DNA from: Sanderia malayensis | Lineage: Eukaryota; Cnidaria; Scyphozoa; Semaeostomeae; Pelagiidae | Direction of reading: 5' to 3' | Length of the DNA: 64,000 nucleotides | Assembly: GCA_013076295.1 (NCBI GenBank) | Contig: RQOL01000772.1 | Location: forward strand, 3,935,087-3,999,086 | Shown here: in pieces, positions 36,977-48,300 of the stretch | Layout of the letters: the number at the start of each line of letters is the position of its first letter | Position numbering within the stretch: position 1 is the stretch's first letter | The notes under the pieces: generated by a model | What the model saw: the letters and a program-made list of their open reading frames with translations, nothing else | What the model was told of the DNA's origin: nothing | Database searches by the model: none | Program-made: the position numbers and the translations under genes

Positions 36977-37499
36977 GAAATTTCAAAATGTATACGACGA
37001 CGAGAACAGACATGAGAAAAACCAGAGACAAATTCAGTTAATAATTGAGTTAATAATTGACAAATCCATGAAATAATAGACAAATCCGTTAAAATGACAA
37101 AACCAGTAAAATTACATGACGTTTCGCTGAGTAACTGTCAGCATCCTCAGATGATAAGAAGTAAAGTAAATGCAATATTTATATATTAGCAAACAAAGGC
37201 ATAACTAAGAGAAAGGAATACAATCATGAAAAAGTTGAGAGGCAACATACAAGTTAAAATGCAATTAGAAAAACAAAGAAAACAAAGAAAACGACAATAA
37301 GTTAATTAAAATAGCTGCAGGGGAATGCTAGACGTTTGATTGTTAAGGGAGGGGTGGTCACGTAGGATGAGAAGGCTTTCAAACAAAAGGAGATCAAATT
37401 CATTGGATGCTTTCTTTAAAATAGAAAAGTTGTCAGGAGTGGCCTCATGCCCAGAGGCAATGAGGTGATCCAGTATGGCCGAAGAGGAAGACTTAACAG
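36977..37499 (-). mobile_element. Penelope-like element 3' fragment, inverted partner 1
   Basis: Mirror copy of 37548-38072. Read on the minus strand it encodes the same RT/endonuclease tail (stop near 37306), then a 3' region with a hammerhead-like motif. The two copies meet head-to-head around 37500-37547. Inverted partial copies are a known outcome of Penelope insertion. Confidence 0.72.
37115..37153 (-). ncRNA. Hammerhead-ribozyme-like motif in Penelope fragment (minus)
   Basis: Reverse complement of the motif at 37896-37934: a CAU/AUG stem I, core CUGAGGA, stem II GCUGA/UCAGC, then GAAACGUC. Identity with its partner is complete over the core. Confidence 0.55.
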
Positions 37500-37547
37500 G
37501 TTAAGTCTTCCTCTTCGGCCATACTGGATCACCATAGAGGAAGACTT

Positions 37548-38072
37548 ACCTGTTAAGTCTTCCTCTTCGGCCATACTGGATCACCTCATTGCCTCTGGGC
37601 ATGAGGCCACTCCTGACAACTTTTCTATTTTAAAGAAAGCATCCAATGAATTTGATCTCCTTTTGTTTGAAAGCCTTCTCATCCTACGTGACCACCCCTC
37701 CCTTAACAATCAAACGTCTAGCATTCCCCTGCAGCTATTTTAATTAACTTATTGTCGTTTTCTTTGTTTTCTTTGTTTTTCTAATTGCATTTTAACTTGT
37801 ATGTTGCCTCTCAACTTTTTCATGATTGTATTCCTTTCTCTTAGTTATGCCTTTGTTTGCTAATATATAAATATTGCATTTACTTTACTTCTTATCATCT
37901 GAGGATGCTGACAGTTACTCAGCGAAACGTCATGTAATTTTACTGGTTTTGTCATTTTAACGGATTTGTCTATTATTTCATGGATTTGTCAATTATTAAC
38001 TCAATTATTAACTGAATTTGTCTCTGGTTTTTCTCATGTCTGTTCTCGTCGTCGTATACATTTTGAAATTTC
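37548..38072 (+). mobile_element. Penelope-like element 3' fragment, inverted partner 2
   Basis: An open frame from about 37548 to the stop at 37741-37743 carries the phrases SAILDHLIASGHEA, FSILKKASNEFDLLLFESLL and SLNNQTSSIPLQLF. This is the C-terminal end seen in Penelope-like retroelements with a GIY-YIG endonuclease. A 3' region follows with a hammerhead-like motif at 37896-37934 and ends in GAAATTTC at 38065-38072. The reverse transcriptase core is missing, so this is a 5'-truncated copy. It is mirrored by 36977-37499, with a scrambled 48-bp junction at 37500-37547. Confidence 0.75.
37896..37934 (+). ncRNA. Hammerhead-ribozyme-like motif in Penelope fragment (plus)
   Basis: CAT, CTGAGGA, one extra T, GCTGA, 7-nt loop, TCAGC, GAA, ACGT, C, ATG. 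This fits CUGANGA, stem II, GAA, a minimal self-complementary ACGU stem III, and cleavage after the classic GUC, with CAU/AUG as stem I. Hammerheads with very short stem III have been reported in Penelope-like elements and are thought to act as dimers. The extra U after the core is a deviation. Confidence 0.58.
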
Positions 38073-39036
38073 AACTTGCACGAAGTAAGCACATTGCACT
38101 GTAAGGACAGTTGAACAAACATGTTCTCAAAATCGAGTCATATTTTATGAAATAACAAAGCCCATTCATCAGACCAGCATTGAATAGACTCCAAGTTGTT
38201 TGGGTAATTGTTAAATACAAGACTTACCACTTTTCATGGATTAATTTTCATGGCTAAAACTTCAAGAAGAAATGTTGATAAAATAAACGCAGTGCTTAAA
38301 AAATTCAGTTATTATTCATATTCATATGTACACCCTAATTCCCCAATCACATTATTAATTTAGAATATTAAGTATAAAATACAGTTGAGAATTGGTAATT
38401 TAAAGAAAGACCTATAAGATTTGTATAGAAGATAAAACAATTCGATTTTTGTAACCAATATTTAACATTTCAATATTGGTAAATAGAGTTACCAATATTC
38501 AAATGTTGTAGGATAAAATGATTATTGGGATTATTAATTTAATCAAAGTAATAGATATCTAGAATATGATATTTATGAGTACCCTTGCTATTATTTTAAG
38601 CTAACATCAAGTGAAGATAGCTTTAAATGCATATTTGTCTAATTTTTCATGGAGTTAAGCAGCTCAGTAGTTTATAAAAGGGTTTCTTCTTGTGAAATGT
38701 ATTTTAGTTGATAAGTAAATATATAAGATACCGAGCACGAATATAAAATAAATATCTGTTTAATATGATAAGAGAGTTTGATGAAAATCGATAAAGAAAA
38801 GGAAAGTTAAAAGTAAAAATGTGTGCGCAAAAAAAACTAAGGTGCTTTCATTTTAAGAAAAGATCAGAATTTTAAAAAGTTCAAGATGGTTTCATTCTGT
38901 TGTAGAGATCCTCATGTGGTGATCATGTGTTGCAAGAAACAGGTAGAAACAGGTAATTCAAAGCTTCGTAGAAGACAGAAAACATGCATCAGATTGAGGA
39001 TACGGCAATCATAGTGGCGACCCCAGCAAATACCTT
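38073..39036. other. Non-coding AT-rich spacer between Penelope pair and P2X gene
   Basis: No ORF or exon was found. It presumably includes the P2X 3' untranslated region at its right end. Confidence 0.4.
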
Positions 39037-42000
39037 TTAATCCGCATCCTTTTTTTCTTCATCTGTAACTCTTTCGTAATTAAATGTCTTGCGATTGGTA
39101 GAGCCTTCGGGACTACCAATGACATCTTCTAGATCACTGTCAGTCTGCATAGGACAACAAAAGAAAAAGAAGTGAAAAAATGAAAGATTTGTCACAGAAA
39201 TGTTTCACAGTAATTTATGTTTATCATGTCATAAACAGGAGTGTTTATGAATGTGGCGTTTTGATGCACTCACAAATACTGCATGCTTCATGCTTCATGC
39301 CTCATGCATGCCTTAATAAGTTAAAGATCTACAACAGTCTCTAGGTCGATTGCCCCATTATTAGCAGAGGAATTTATCATGCATGGAAACTCAGAAATGC
39401 ATCTCATTTGAAAATACAAATCCAGATGCTTCATGAAAATCATCGTAAGTGCATCTTTCGTCAAAAAAAATAAAAAATCAAAATCAAAAGCATCATGCTT
39501 AAAATTCTTTTATAGATAAATAAAAAGAACAGGGTATAGCTTACTGGCTCATTTCCATCTTCGATTTGATGATATTTGTGATGCCGATAAACATCTTTGT
39601 TTTTCAAGAAGTATAAAACTATAATGTCACACCATATAGTGGCAATGCCAAGTAAAGCAAGGCCAGAACCCAGGTTCAAAAATAATGGCACGACACTGAA
39701 TTTTCCAGCCTGGATGAAAAGACAAAGTTGCTTTACAACATTATATTAACAGAGGTTCTAAAAATGATACAAATCCAAACTGGGAAATTCAATAAGATGA
39801 TAATTGTAAAGAAATATACCTTTCCTTTGACCAAGACCTCAAATTTTATTCCATATGCCTTGTAAAGAATTCGATGTTGTCTGCCTTTGTCAACAAAATA
39901 TCGAGAGAATCTGAAAATAAAAGACGTAAATAACCAATTACTGGCAGATTGAAGTTATCATAAGGCTTGAGTTTGGGAATAAACACAAAAACATGGCATG
40001 GACTCAAAAATTAAAATTGCACAGAACCTCACCTAAAATTAAAACCTCCTGCAATAGGTGCATTTGGGTCGTCGATTCTGAAAAACAAACTTAAATTATC
40101 AATGAACATGAACATATGACATTGAAATATAAATAATAACATAACCTCGATATAATAACCTTGAATGCAACTTAATAACTTTGTTTGGATAGGAGTGCTT
40201 AAACCGCACTTGAAATCAGTTGAAGAAACCAGATGTTTAGTTCGTCGTACAAAGTGGTTTGTTTGGATAGGTGGGGGAGAAAAAGGGGGGATAAGGGGTT
40301 GTTATATAAGACCAACAGGACGCATTTGTACTTTAGTAACTCATTCCATGGATTTTACATTACAATCAGAATAAATGCAGCAAAAGCAAGGCTGTACCTT
40401 TTGAATTTATATTTAGGCGAGCAATAATCCGAACTGTAATCCAGGTTGCAATTCCATGATATCATGATGGCAATTATTCCGCCCTGCAACCAGAAATAAT
40501 AAATAAACAACAATCACCAATAATCTAATCAAGAAATCACACATCCAATCAAGGAGTTGTCAAAAGTCAAAAAATCAACCAGTTGACAAAGTGATTCCAG
40601 CCAACGGGGAGCATGCTCCTCCGTTGCGCGCAACTAATTGATGGGTTAATCACTGCATCAATGAATCAATTCAAGAATCAAATGATCGCTGTTACCTTGT
40701 ACGCCAATTCGTCGAAATTATAGCCAGCAGTTTCGACAATATGTCCAAGTCTGAATATCGGACAAAGCTCATCTTTTCCAGCGTTATAGTGACAGTTTTT
40801 CAGATAATCAGTCTGATTTTTGTTGATTATATTTCTCCTACAGGATAGAAAAAGCAGAACTAAAATAATTCCATGAGTATCAAGAGCATTGTCTAAACAA
40901 GAGCAGATAATAAAAACAAATGTTATAAAAAACGCTGTTTATGAAACTACATATACATACGTTGAAAAACCAAACTTCTCAAAAGTGATTTGGTTCTTGA
41001 TCAAAACAGTAAAATCTTTCGCAGCTTTTAACAATGGCACACCTTTTCTAAAAAACCAATCACAAATAAATCAACAAGAATGAAGTTAATAGCAAACAGA
41101 TCAAATCTCGAAATAAGTTAAAAACTCAAAGAAAAGAGTTTCTATGAGAACTTCAAGCTTTATAAAGGCATACTTGAAGCCATGCCCAGGCATTGGTATT
41201 TCATCAATTTCAACTGGACACCATGCATAGATTTGGCAGACAGATATATTTGGATTACGATCTGATTTCACACATTTGCCTGTCTTAACACCTTAAAAAA
41301 AGCAATAGAATATGACAATTGCCATATAAAATACAGAAAAAGCAACCAAATAATATGTTTAGTAAACGTCTTTGAACATCTTTACATGGACACCAGATTC
41401 TATAGCACATTGACAAACCAAGAAGATTTGAATGCAAGCAAGCACTACTTCTTTGTTAACAAAGGCTTGTAGCAGCTCGTGTCAAAGGATTGTGCCCTCA
41501 GAATGATAATCCAGAAGAAATATTCCACGCACATTTACCAATGTCAGATGGATGGACAATTGAGCTGGCTGATAGATCGTAGTGGCTCTGACATCCCCTG
41601 GGTTCGAACCCATCAAGGCTACCCTTCAAGGACACAACACCCAATGCCTTAACCCACTAGGCTACACCACCCCTGGACGATGCACACATTACCTTTTGGT
41701 GAGATGTATACAGAAGAAGATTGAGTCAAATTAGCAAATAGATGAGTGAAGCCACACATTTACAACAGAAATGAAAGCATAAGAAATGAGTTGCAGCCAT
41801 TTACCATTACCATTAACGACTGGTTCTCCGGCAGTACAATTAGCACTTGTTTCACAAAAGTTTTTTGTGAATTTCGGATCTTCTGGACACGCAGACCGCG
41901 ATTGATTGGGTGTGATGATCATGTTGGTCATTACAAAAAATTCATTGTTTTCCTATTGAAATAAAGACATCGAGAATCAAGCAATCATCATCAGATCAAT

Positions 42001-42924
42001 TAATTAATCAAACATAATCATTCTAAGCATTAAATCACATCCTATCATTCATGTATACTGCCTCGGAAGTGACAGAAACCCAACGGAACTGAATAATATT
42101 AAGAATAAATGACAAAAAAATCAGGAGAAAGACAATGTCAGAAATTCTTGATCAAGAGATCATCAAAAATGAAGTCTTGATGACTAACGTTCAAATGAAA
42201 TCGTGAACAATATTTTATGCATCGTATACCTGTGCTGGCACAACATAATCAGCTGGATCAAAGATTTCCATCCCATCATATAATGATGATTTAAATCCAG
42301 TGAAATTAACGGCTGCAGTCCCCTTAACTTTTGTTGTCACTGCACTTAAAGCAGTATCATGTTCTTGGTATCCCTTCTTCCAAATTATAGCATATCTATG
42401 ATTAAAAGTATACATAACACTGACAATATAAATTGTATCTAACAATTCACCCATGACATGGCAGATGAACTATACTGTCAACTTGGCTATATACTGGCAA
42501 TGGCATGGCAGACTTGATAAATTAATTATATCGAGACCCATTGGAAAAGGTTAGAAAAAGTTGCATCTCTTTAGAAAGTACTAAACATCATCATATAGGA
42601 CAAACGGAATATATTGCATATATAAATATAAACATAGGATAGACAAAAACTGAAAAACAAGTTCCGATTTATACATCTACCAACCAGTACGAAGTTAAAG
42701 TATATACTTACCATACCACCACCAGAAAAAATCAAAAGAACAAGCAAACGAAATTAGGCCAATAAAAAAACCTACCCAATAACATAACCCAAAATCAGCA
42801 ATTGTATTAATCGATGCAGGAAGCCAACTTTTTTATTTTTAATTGTTACAATCTTTACAGTGTCGTAGGATAGCAAAGCATTTACAACTTTTCCACCCAG
42901 CCCACTGCATTTTCCAGCCGCCAT
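39037..42924 (-). CDS. P2RX: P2X purinoceptor (ATP-gated cation channel)
   Basis: Eleven exons: 42776-42924, 42230-42395, 41805-41952, 41174-41291, 40961-41047, 40696-40837, 40398-40483, 40033-40077, 39820-39910, 39545-39709 and 39037-39144. The frame closes at 434 residues. The N-terminus has the conserved YDTVK (TxK phosphorylation-site motif). TM1 is at about 31-50. The ectodomain opens with YAIIWKKGYQ. ATP-contact positions are present: VTTKVKG (two lysines), GGFNFR (Asn-Phe-Arg) and HRILYKAYGIKFE (lysine). All ten ectodomain cysteines of the family can be counted. TM2 is near 353-378 (LNLGSGLALLGIATIWCDIIV). The cytosolic tail is acidic at its end. The protein should form trimeric ATP-gated channels in the plasma membrane. 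No key residue is missing. The vertebrate subtype cannot be assigned. It lies 252 bp downstream of ZNHIT3 on the same strand. Confidence 0.95.
41580..41680 (-). repeat. tRNA-derived SINE-like sequence in P2X intron
   Basis: On the minus strand an A-box-like TAGCCTAGTGGGTTAAGGC is followed by a B box, GGTTCGAACCC. The spacing is near that of a tRNA, but there is no good acceptor-stem pairing. This looks like the head of a tRNA-derived SINE or a tRNA pseudogene rather than a working tRNA. Confidence 0.5.
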
Positions 42925-43176
42925 TATCAGCCAAACAAATCACACACTTCCCAAATTACGTCACGACACCACCAACGTCAGCACATGCCATGCAAATTTG
43001 TGTTGCCTCGTTCCAATGAAGCTCAAACCTGCAAGTTGAGGGTGGGAGGAAGAACGAAAGGTGGAAATGAAGAAGACCAGTACAAAATTTCTCACAACTG
43101 TGAGATTTTAAAGTCAATTAAAATTGTAAAATAACTTAATTACATGGCAGAAAAATGGTGAGACTATTTACAGTGC

Positions 43177-44106
43177 TTATTTTTGAGATGTTGAAGTATC
43201 TTGTTCTGTAATACCCATACACGATTCAGCAAATTCTATAAAAATGGGAATTTGCATGGCAGACTCTAATTTATCACCTGGATTTGAGTCATTGTCAATT
43301 TCTCGAAGCATATTTCGTAAATGTTTGTTTTCTAATTGATCTTTCAGCTCTTTTGAATGCCCTGTGTCAAGATGAAGTTAATATGAAAATAAATTAATTT
43401 CAAAAATAATATAAGGCATATGAAAGACAGATAAATTAAAATAAAATTTATACCAAGCCTTTCAAGAATGCAGTTTGGCACTCTATCTTCTTCATCAACA
43501 TCAAAGGTTTCATCTTCGTGGTCAACTATTTCACCTTCTTCTGCAATGTTCAAAAAGCTTATTAAAAATATCATGAAAAATAATTGAAACAAACAGCCAA
43601 AGTTGAAAAAGGAAGATATAGAATTTACCAATGAAAGACGAAAAAACTTTCAAAAGGGAAAATGTACCGATTTCACTTTGCGAAGCAATATCAACTTCAG
43701 CAGCAAGTCTTTCTTCCGCATTTTCTTTCACCTTTATCTCGCATTTTTCTGAAGAACAGAATATACATTGCAAAAAAGCAACGTACAATAACATAGTCTG
43801 ATATGCAATATAAAATAAAGCTTCAATGTCAAATAACGTTTTCCAAGGCGTGTCACTAACCTTTATGACTTTTGTAGCATGCAAGAGAGCAGCTAAAAGG
43901 ACGCAAGGCAAGAAACATAAACAAACTCGGCCTAACTGGAAAATTAGCGCAGTTAAAAACATCTTAGGACATTTTTCCGTGGCGAAATTAAAAGAATAAG
44001 GCTTTTAGATATAGCAAATGTTGACTTACTATAAAACGAAGCATTTGGGGCATCGATATTTGGAAGAGACTTCGCTACAAACTTGACAAAGGCCTTTCAT
44101 TTTCAT
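43177..44106 (-). CDS. ZNHIT3: HIT zinc finger protein ZNHIT3
   Basis: Five exons: 44030-44106, 43861-43892, 43668-43748, 43454-43540 and 43177-43361. The frame closes at 153 residues, close to the 155 of the human protein. The N-terminal zf-HIT domain spans three exons: CQVC, then YRCPKC, then YCSLACYKSHK, then KC, giving the Cys/His set for two zinc ions. An acidic middle (EEGEIVDHEDETFDVDEED) leads to the conserved tail with ENKHLRNMLREID and PIFIEFAESCMGI, typical of ZNHIT3. In other animals it works with NUFIP1 in box C/D snoRNP assembly in the nucleus. The start could also be the second ATG at 44100. It is head-to-head with SAMD15 (147 bp). Confidence 0.9.
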
Positions 44107-44253
44107 CTTCTTCCTGCTTCTGACCACGTGCGCAGCGCAATGCAATGCATCTCAGCGATTCTGACCTCTCTTTCATATCAAGTCACGACTTCATAACGAA
44201 GCTTGCGGGAAGTGTTGCCATGTGCATTTCTAAGGACAAAATTGCTTTTCAAA
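44107..44253. promoter_or_regulatory. Compact bidirectional promoter region of ZNHIT3 and SAMD15
   Basis: Only 147 bp separate the two start codons, so the 5' untranslated regions and core promoters must share this segment. It contains CACGTG-like (CACGTGCG) and GCGCA steps in otherwise AT-rich DNA. No TATA box is evident. Confidence 0.55.
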
Positions 44254-45094
44254 ATGGCAGAAGAAAACATGGAAGAAGAAACCTCGAAGCAAGATGAATT
44301 AAATTTTAACCCATCATTTGACCAGGATCACATACCACTGTGCCTTTCTTGGAGTATAACAGACGTAGCTAAATGGATTGAGCATTTAGGATTTCCACAA
44401 TATCGCGTAAGAACAACTTTATCGCCGTTGTTTTGAAATTAATACCACTACGGGCCTATTAAATTTTAGTGTCTTGTGCTTTCTCCGCAGGATTGTTTTG
44501 TTACAAACTACATCAATGGACGAAGATTGATAAATATTGACGGCTCTTCTCTTCCAAAAATTGGCATCACCGACTATGAACATATCAAGGTCCGAGCAAC
44601 CCTTTACATTACACGTTTTTTATTTTATATAGCTCAAACCCTACTAGTAAGAGTTTCTTAAATTTTCTATTGTTAAGGAAAACAATAGAGCAAAAGAATC
44701 CATTGTAATTTAGCACAAATTCTACCAGTAAGTTTCTTATAAAGTGGTTTCTTATATAAAAAAAACGTGTACTCTACCTTAAGAATCTTATTTAATAACA
44801 CTGATGACATACCAGCTTATTATACCAGAGCTTAGTCATAACGTTAATGTAACTGATCCATTATCTTCCTTATTGCAGTTCATATCGATGAAGATCCGCG
44901 AGATTCTTGGTATAGAAGAGCCTTACTGGAATCGAAGTATAAGCCTTACACCACGAGAGCCCAAGACATTATTTCTGGAGAGGAAATCCGAAACAGGAGA
45001 AGAATCAAACGCAAGAACCTACGAGGAACATTTAAGAGAACTGCATACCTTTTCATTGCATGGTGTACCCGAGAAACATAACTTCATTAGATAA
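44254..45094 (+). CDS. SAMD15: SAM-domain protein, SAMD15-like
   Basis: Three exons, 44254-44406, 44491-44589 and 44879-45094, encode 155 residues. The N-terminal 30 residues are acidic. The SAM domain follows: WSITDVAKWIEHLGFPQY, then CFVTNYINGRRLINID, then LPKIGITDYEHIK, and the helix MKIREILGIEEPYWNRSISL. The motif GIEEP followed by RSISL is characteristic of SAMD15. Human SAMD15 is far longer, owing to a low-complexity N-terminal part that is absent here. Function is unknown; SAM domains mediate protein-protein contacts. Donor 2 (AAG|GTCCGA) is weak. Intron 2 contains a MITE (44612-44769). An alternative upstream ATG at 44203 lies in the shared promoter region and would add 17 residues. 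Confidence 0.85.
44612..44769. mobile_element. MITE family 3 (TIR CACGTTTTTT), copy in SAMD15 intron
   Basis: A 158-bp element starting CACGTTTTTTATTTTATATA and ending TTTCTTATATAAAAAAAACG followed by TG. It is flanked by TA at 44610-44611 and 44770-44771 and shares internal AGTTTCTTAA motifs with 17173-17567. Confidence 0.68.
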
Positions 45095-45315
45095 AAATAC
45101 CAAGTAATAATGAGCTTCCTTAAGAATTTCCGCACTTAAATAGCATACACATTTAAAACTCCTAATTACAGTTATAAATCAAATATGCCAGCATTTCCAT
45201 GATTAATATAAAACTCTCTTTGATTGATTACATACTTACCACCACCATTTGTTTCTTCTCTTCAATTAATTCTAAATTTTCAAATAATTATGTTTGACGA
45301 TTTATACTTCGTGTA

Positions 45316-48300
45316 TCACAGCTTGCTTGACAATGAACTTGGTTTATTCAAGACGTCTTTCCACCAAGAAATTCGCTTCTGCTTCTCTGGATCTTCGAGA
45401 AAATTCTTGCAGAGGTTCTCATGGGCCTGCAAAGGAGCATTAAAATCTGTCCCACACGATTTATATCACCCACGAAGCAAAGCATGCTGGTATATTAAGA
45501 AGGAATGTTGTACATTTTAACTGATATTCAATAAACAAAGTTTTCATACGACAGTACGATCTCCAGATAAAAGAAACAGTCGTCGAAATATGCTTAATTT
45601 CAAGTATTAATTGGCAAAACGATTACCATTCCGTTGCTTAATCCAATTGGGGCTTGAAGCACCCAGTCTGGTGGAGCAAAAGCATCAACCAGGGTAACCA
45701 CATCCGATTTCAACTAAAAGAAGAATTCAGAATCGCTTTGACGTCTGCACGAGAAAACATCTAGGTAAAAAGAGTAAAACAAAGAAAAATAGTAAAGAGT
45801 AAAGATTAACTAATGCTCTACCTCTTCGCATAATCTTAAAATTTCACTATGTATGCTCTTCACATCTTCACCACACTTTATATAGCCTCCTGAAGTGAAC
45901 AGGATAAAGTAAGGTGAATTTAAAGTCATCCAGGTTTAAATAGGAGAAATATAACCAAACCATGATAAGTTGATTACTATTTAAGTCAAATTCCTAAAAG
46001 TATCGATTATCTTTCGGTTTCCTTGAATTTGACTCGCTGTGCCTATGCTTGGCCCTCGACAAACTCTCGTTAATTGGAACAAAATTATCATTCTGATGGA
46101 TGTGTGAGCTCAAGATTTAGCTACGTTATTCAGGACATCATCAGTAGAGGTATCCATCAGTTTTAAACAGAAATATCAGGGCAGATATCAGCGTAGATAT
46201 CAACGTAGATATCAGCGTTTATATCAACGTAGATATCAGCGTTGATATCAACTCACATATTGGCTAAAAGCTCAGCCGTATCAAGAGGTATCAAGACAAA
46301 TATCAACACCAACAGAAACATTACCTTGGAAAAGAGTGTTCTGGTGCTTTTCGAGACTCCACAGGCCATACAACAAGTACATATTCCTGCCAACCGTACT
46401 GATTTTCTCGGGAATATCATCACAGAAAACCTTTCTGTAAAACCTCTCGAGTGCAACACGCTGAAAAAGCAAACGAAAGTCAATTATACCAAACTATATA
46501 ATTAAATTACTGTCATTAAAGGTCAGCCTCACATTAAGCTGTTCTTTCTACCAGTAAAAGAGCAGGGCATCAGAATCGATTATCATAGTGATAAACAAAC
46601 TGATCTCAATAAGATGGGTCTTGAAGAATGGTACTCGTCATCTTGATGGGTAGTACAGTAAACACCCGCGTATAAGAACCTGTGAATTCTGCATTCAGCC
46701 TATTGTTCAAATACAATAGCCTATTGTCTCTTCTATTGTTCAAATACAATAGCCTATTGTCTCTTCTATTGTTATTAATGCATCAAAATTACACACCTCG
46801 ATAAATGCAATTGATAATGATCTGCAAAAGAAGACCTGACTCTTCTGCTTGGCAGAGAACTCATCCTGAAAAATAAATCAAGTATTAGATCAAGACTAAT
46901 AACGTGCTAAGCAAATAAGGACGGTCTCAAAGTATCTATCTATCAGTATTGTTGCATACAATTCCAGATTGAAGCAAGGAGCTCAACTTTCTGTCACTTT
47001 CAGCGAGTAGGTAGCAAACAAGCCAATCATACGCGGCCAGTAAACCTAAAAAATGATCCAATAACATTACATCATTGATGGAGTCGTGTGGTTAAAGCGC
47101 TGGATTCGATGCTTTGGAGGTTATGCCTTCCCTTGGTTCGATTCCACATAGGATCGGAACAACGAGCTGCAAACTGTCAATAAACCCAACTTCCATCCTT
47201 TCTAAGCTCGGTAAACAAGTACCTATACTATCTGGAGGCAAGGGTTTATACCAACTGGACCCACATTGATAGTAGCTATCATAATCGAAGTGACTAACCA
47301 GTATAAATATTGGCGGTATTTACATCACCACATATCCTCGGGCCTTATAACCAAAATTTTTAGTATTTCAAGGTAGAGACGAGGAAGAGAAAATAGAAGT
47401 GTTTTACCTTCTGGTGATGTAATATTCAAAACACAGCGATTGGCAAGTATCTCGTCAAATTTGTTTAAAAATGTCACTGAACCAAGTGGAGAAACGATTT
47501 GCTGTCCTAAAAGACGACATGATTCTTCAATAAGTAATCAAACAATTAATAGAAAATAATAAATACGACTATCATCTATACTTGAAGAAATTCAAAGATT
47601 TGTAGCTTACCTTTACGAATGAGCGGCAGTAAGGACAAAAGGTAATTGCTTGTCTGGGCAACCAGCATGTTATTGTCCCCTTCATAAGTACAGTTCGGGT
47701 CATTGTAGTCGCGAAGACTTCCAAGACGATTGACTATTGAAGAAATAAAGCAGTATTTTCTGCTATCCTTGTGGAGAAGTAAAGAAAAAACTGGCAAGCA
47801 AAGCTAGCAGAAGCATTCTTATAACTCAAGTTACAAAAGGGGCCACACTTGCAAAAATACGAAAAAGGCTAGCAGTACGCCAGCTCTTGATTCGTGGACT
47901 TCATTCAAACCTCTAAAAAATGTTGTCTTTCGATCAGACCTTTGTGGTCACTATGCAAATAGAATTCGGCCAAAATTTTGGTCAATATGCGTCATATACG
48001 TCAATCTGGTCTTCTCTAGAGACAATATTCTTTGAGGGAGGGAGGGAGGGGATGAAGGATGCGTGCAAAACTTTCAAAAGTCGAAAATGTCCCAGAAATT
48101 TTGTCCACTATTGTAATGGTTGATTTCACGATGAAATTGCCTATTAACTTGAATAACCCTTCTTGGTCAGCTTAGGTTAACTAACATGCTGCACAAAAAG
48201 TGTGAGCATGTAAACCAATTACGCACTTGAAAGGTATCCATGACCACCGCACGCCTCTCTACATTCTTGTATACCATCTCTAGCAACCCACGACGCAAGA

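Noticed and set aside
37447..37547. N-terminal part of the 98-codon ORF over the Penelope junction
   Set aside because: The first third reads through the scrambled palindrome centre; only the part after about 37548 matches a Penelope C-terminus.
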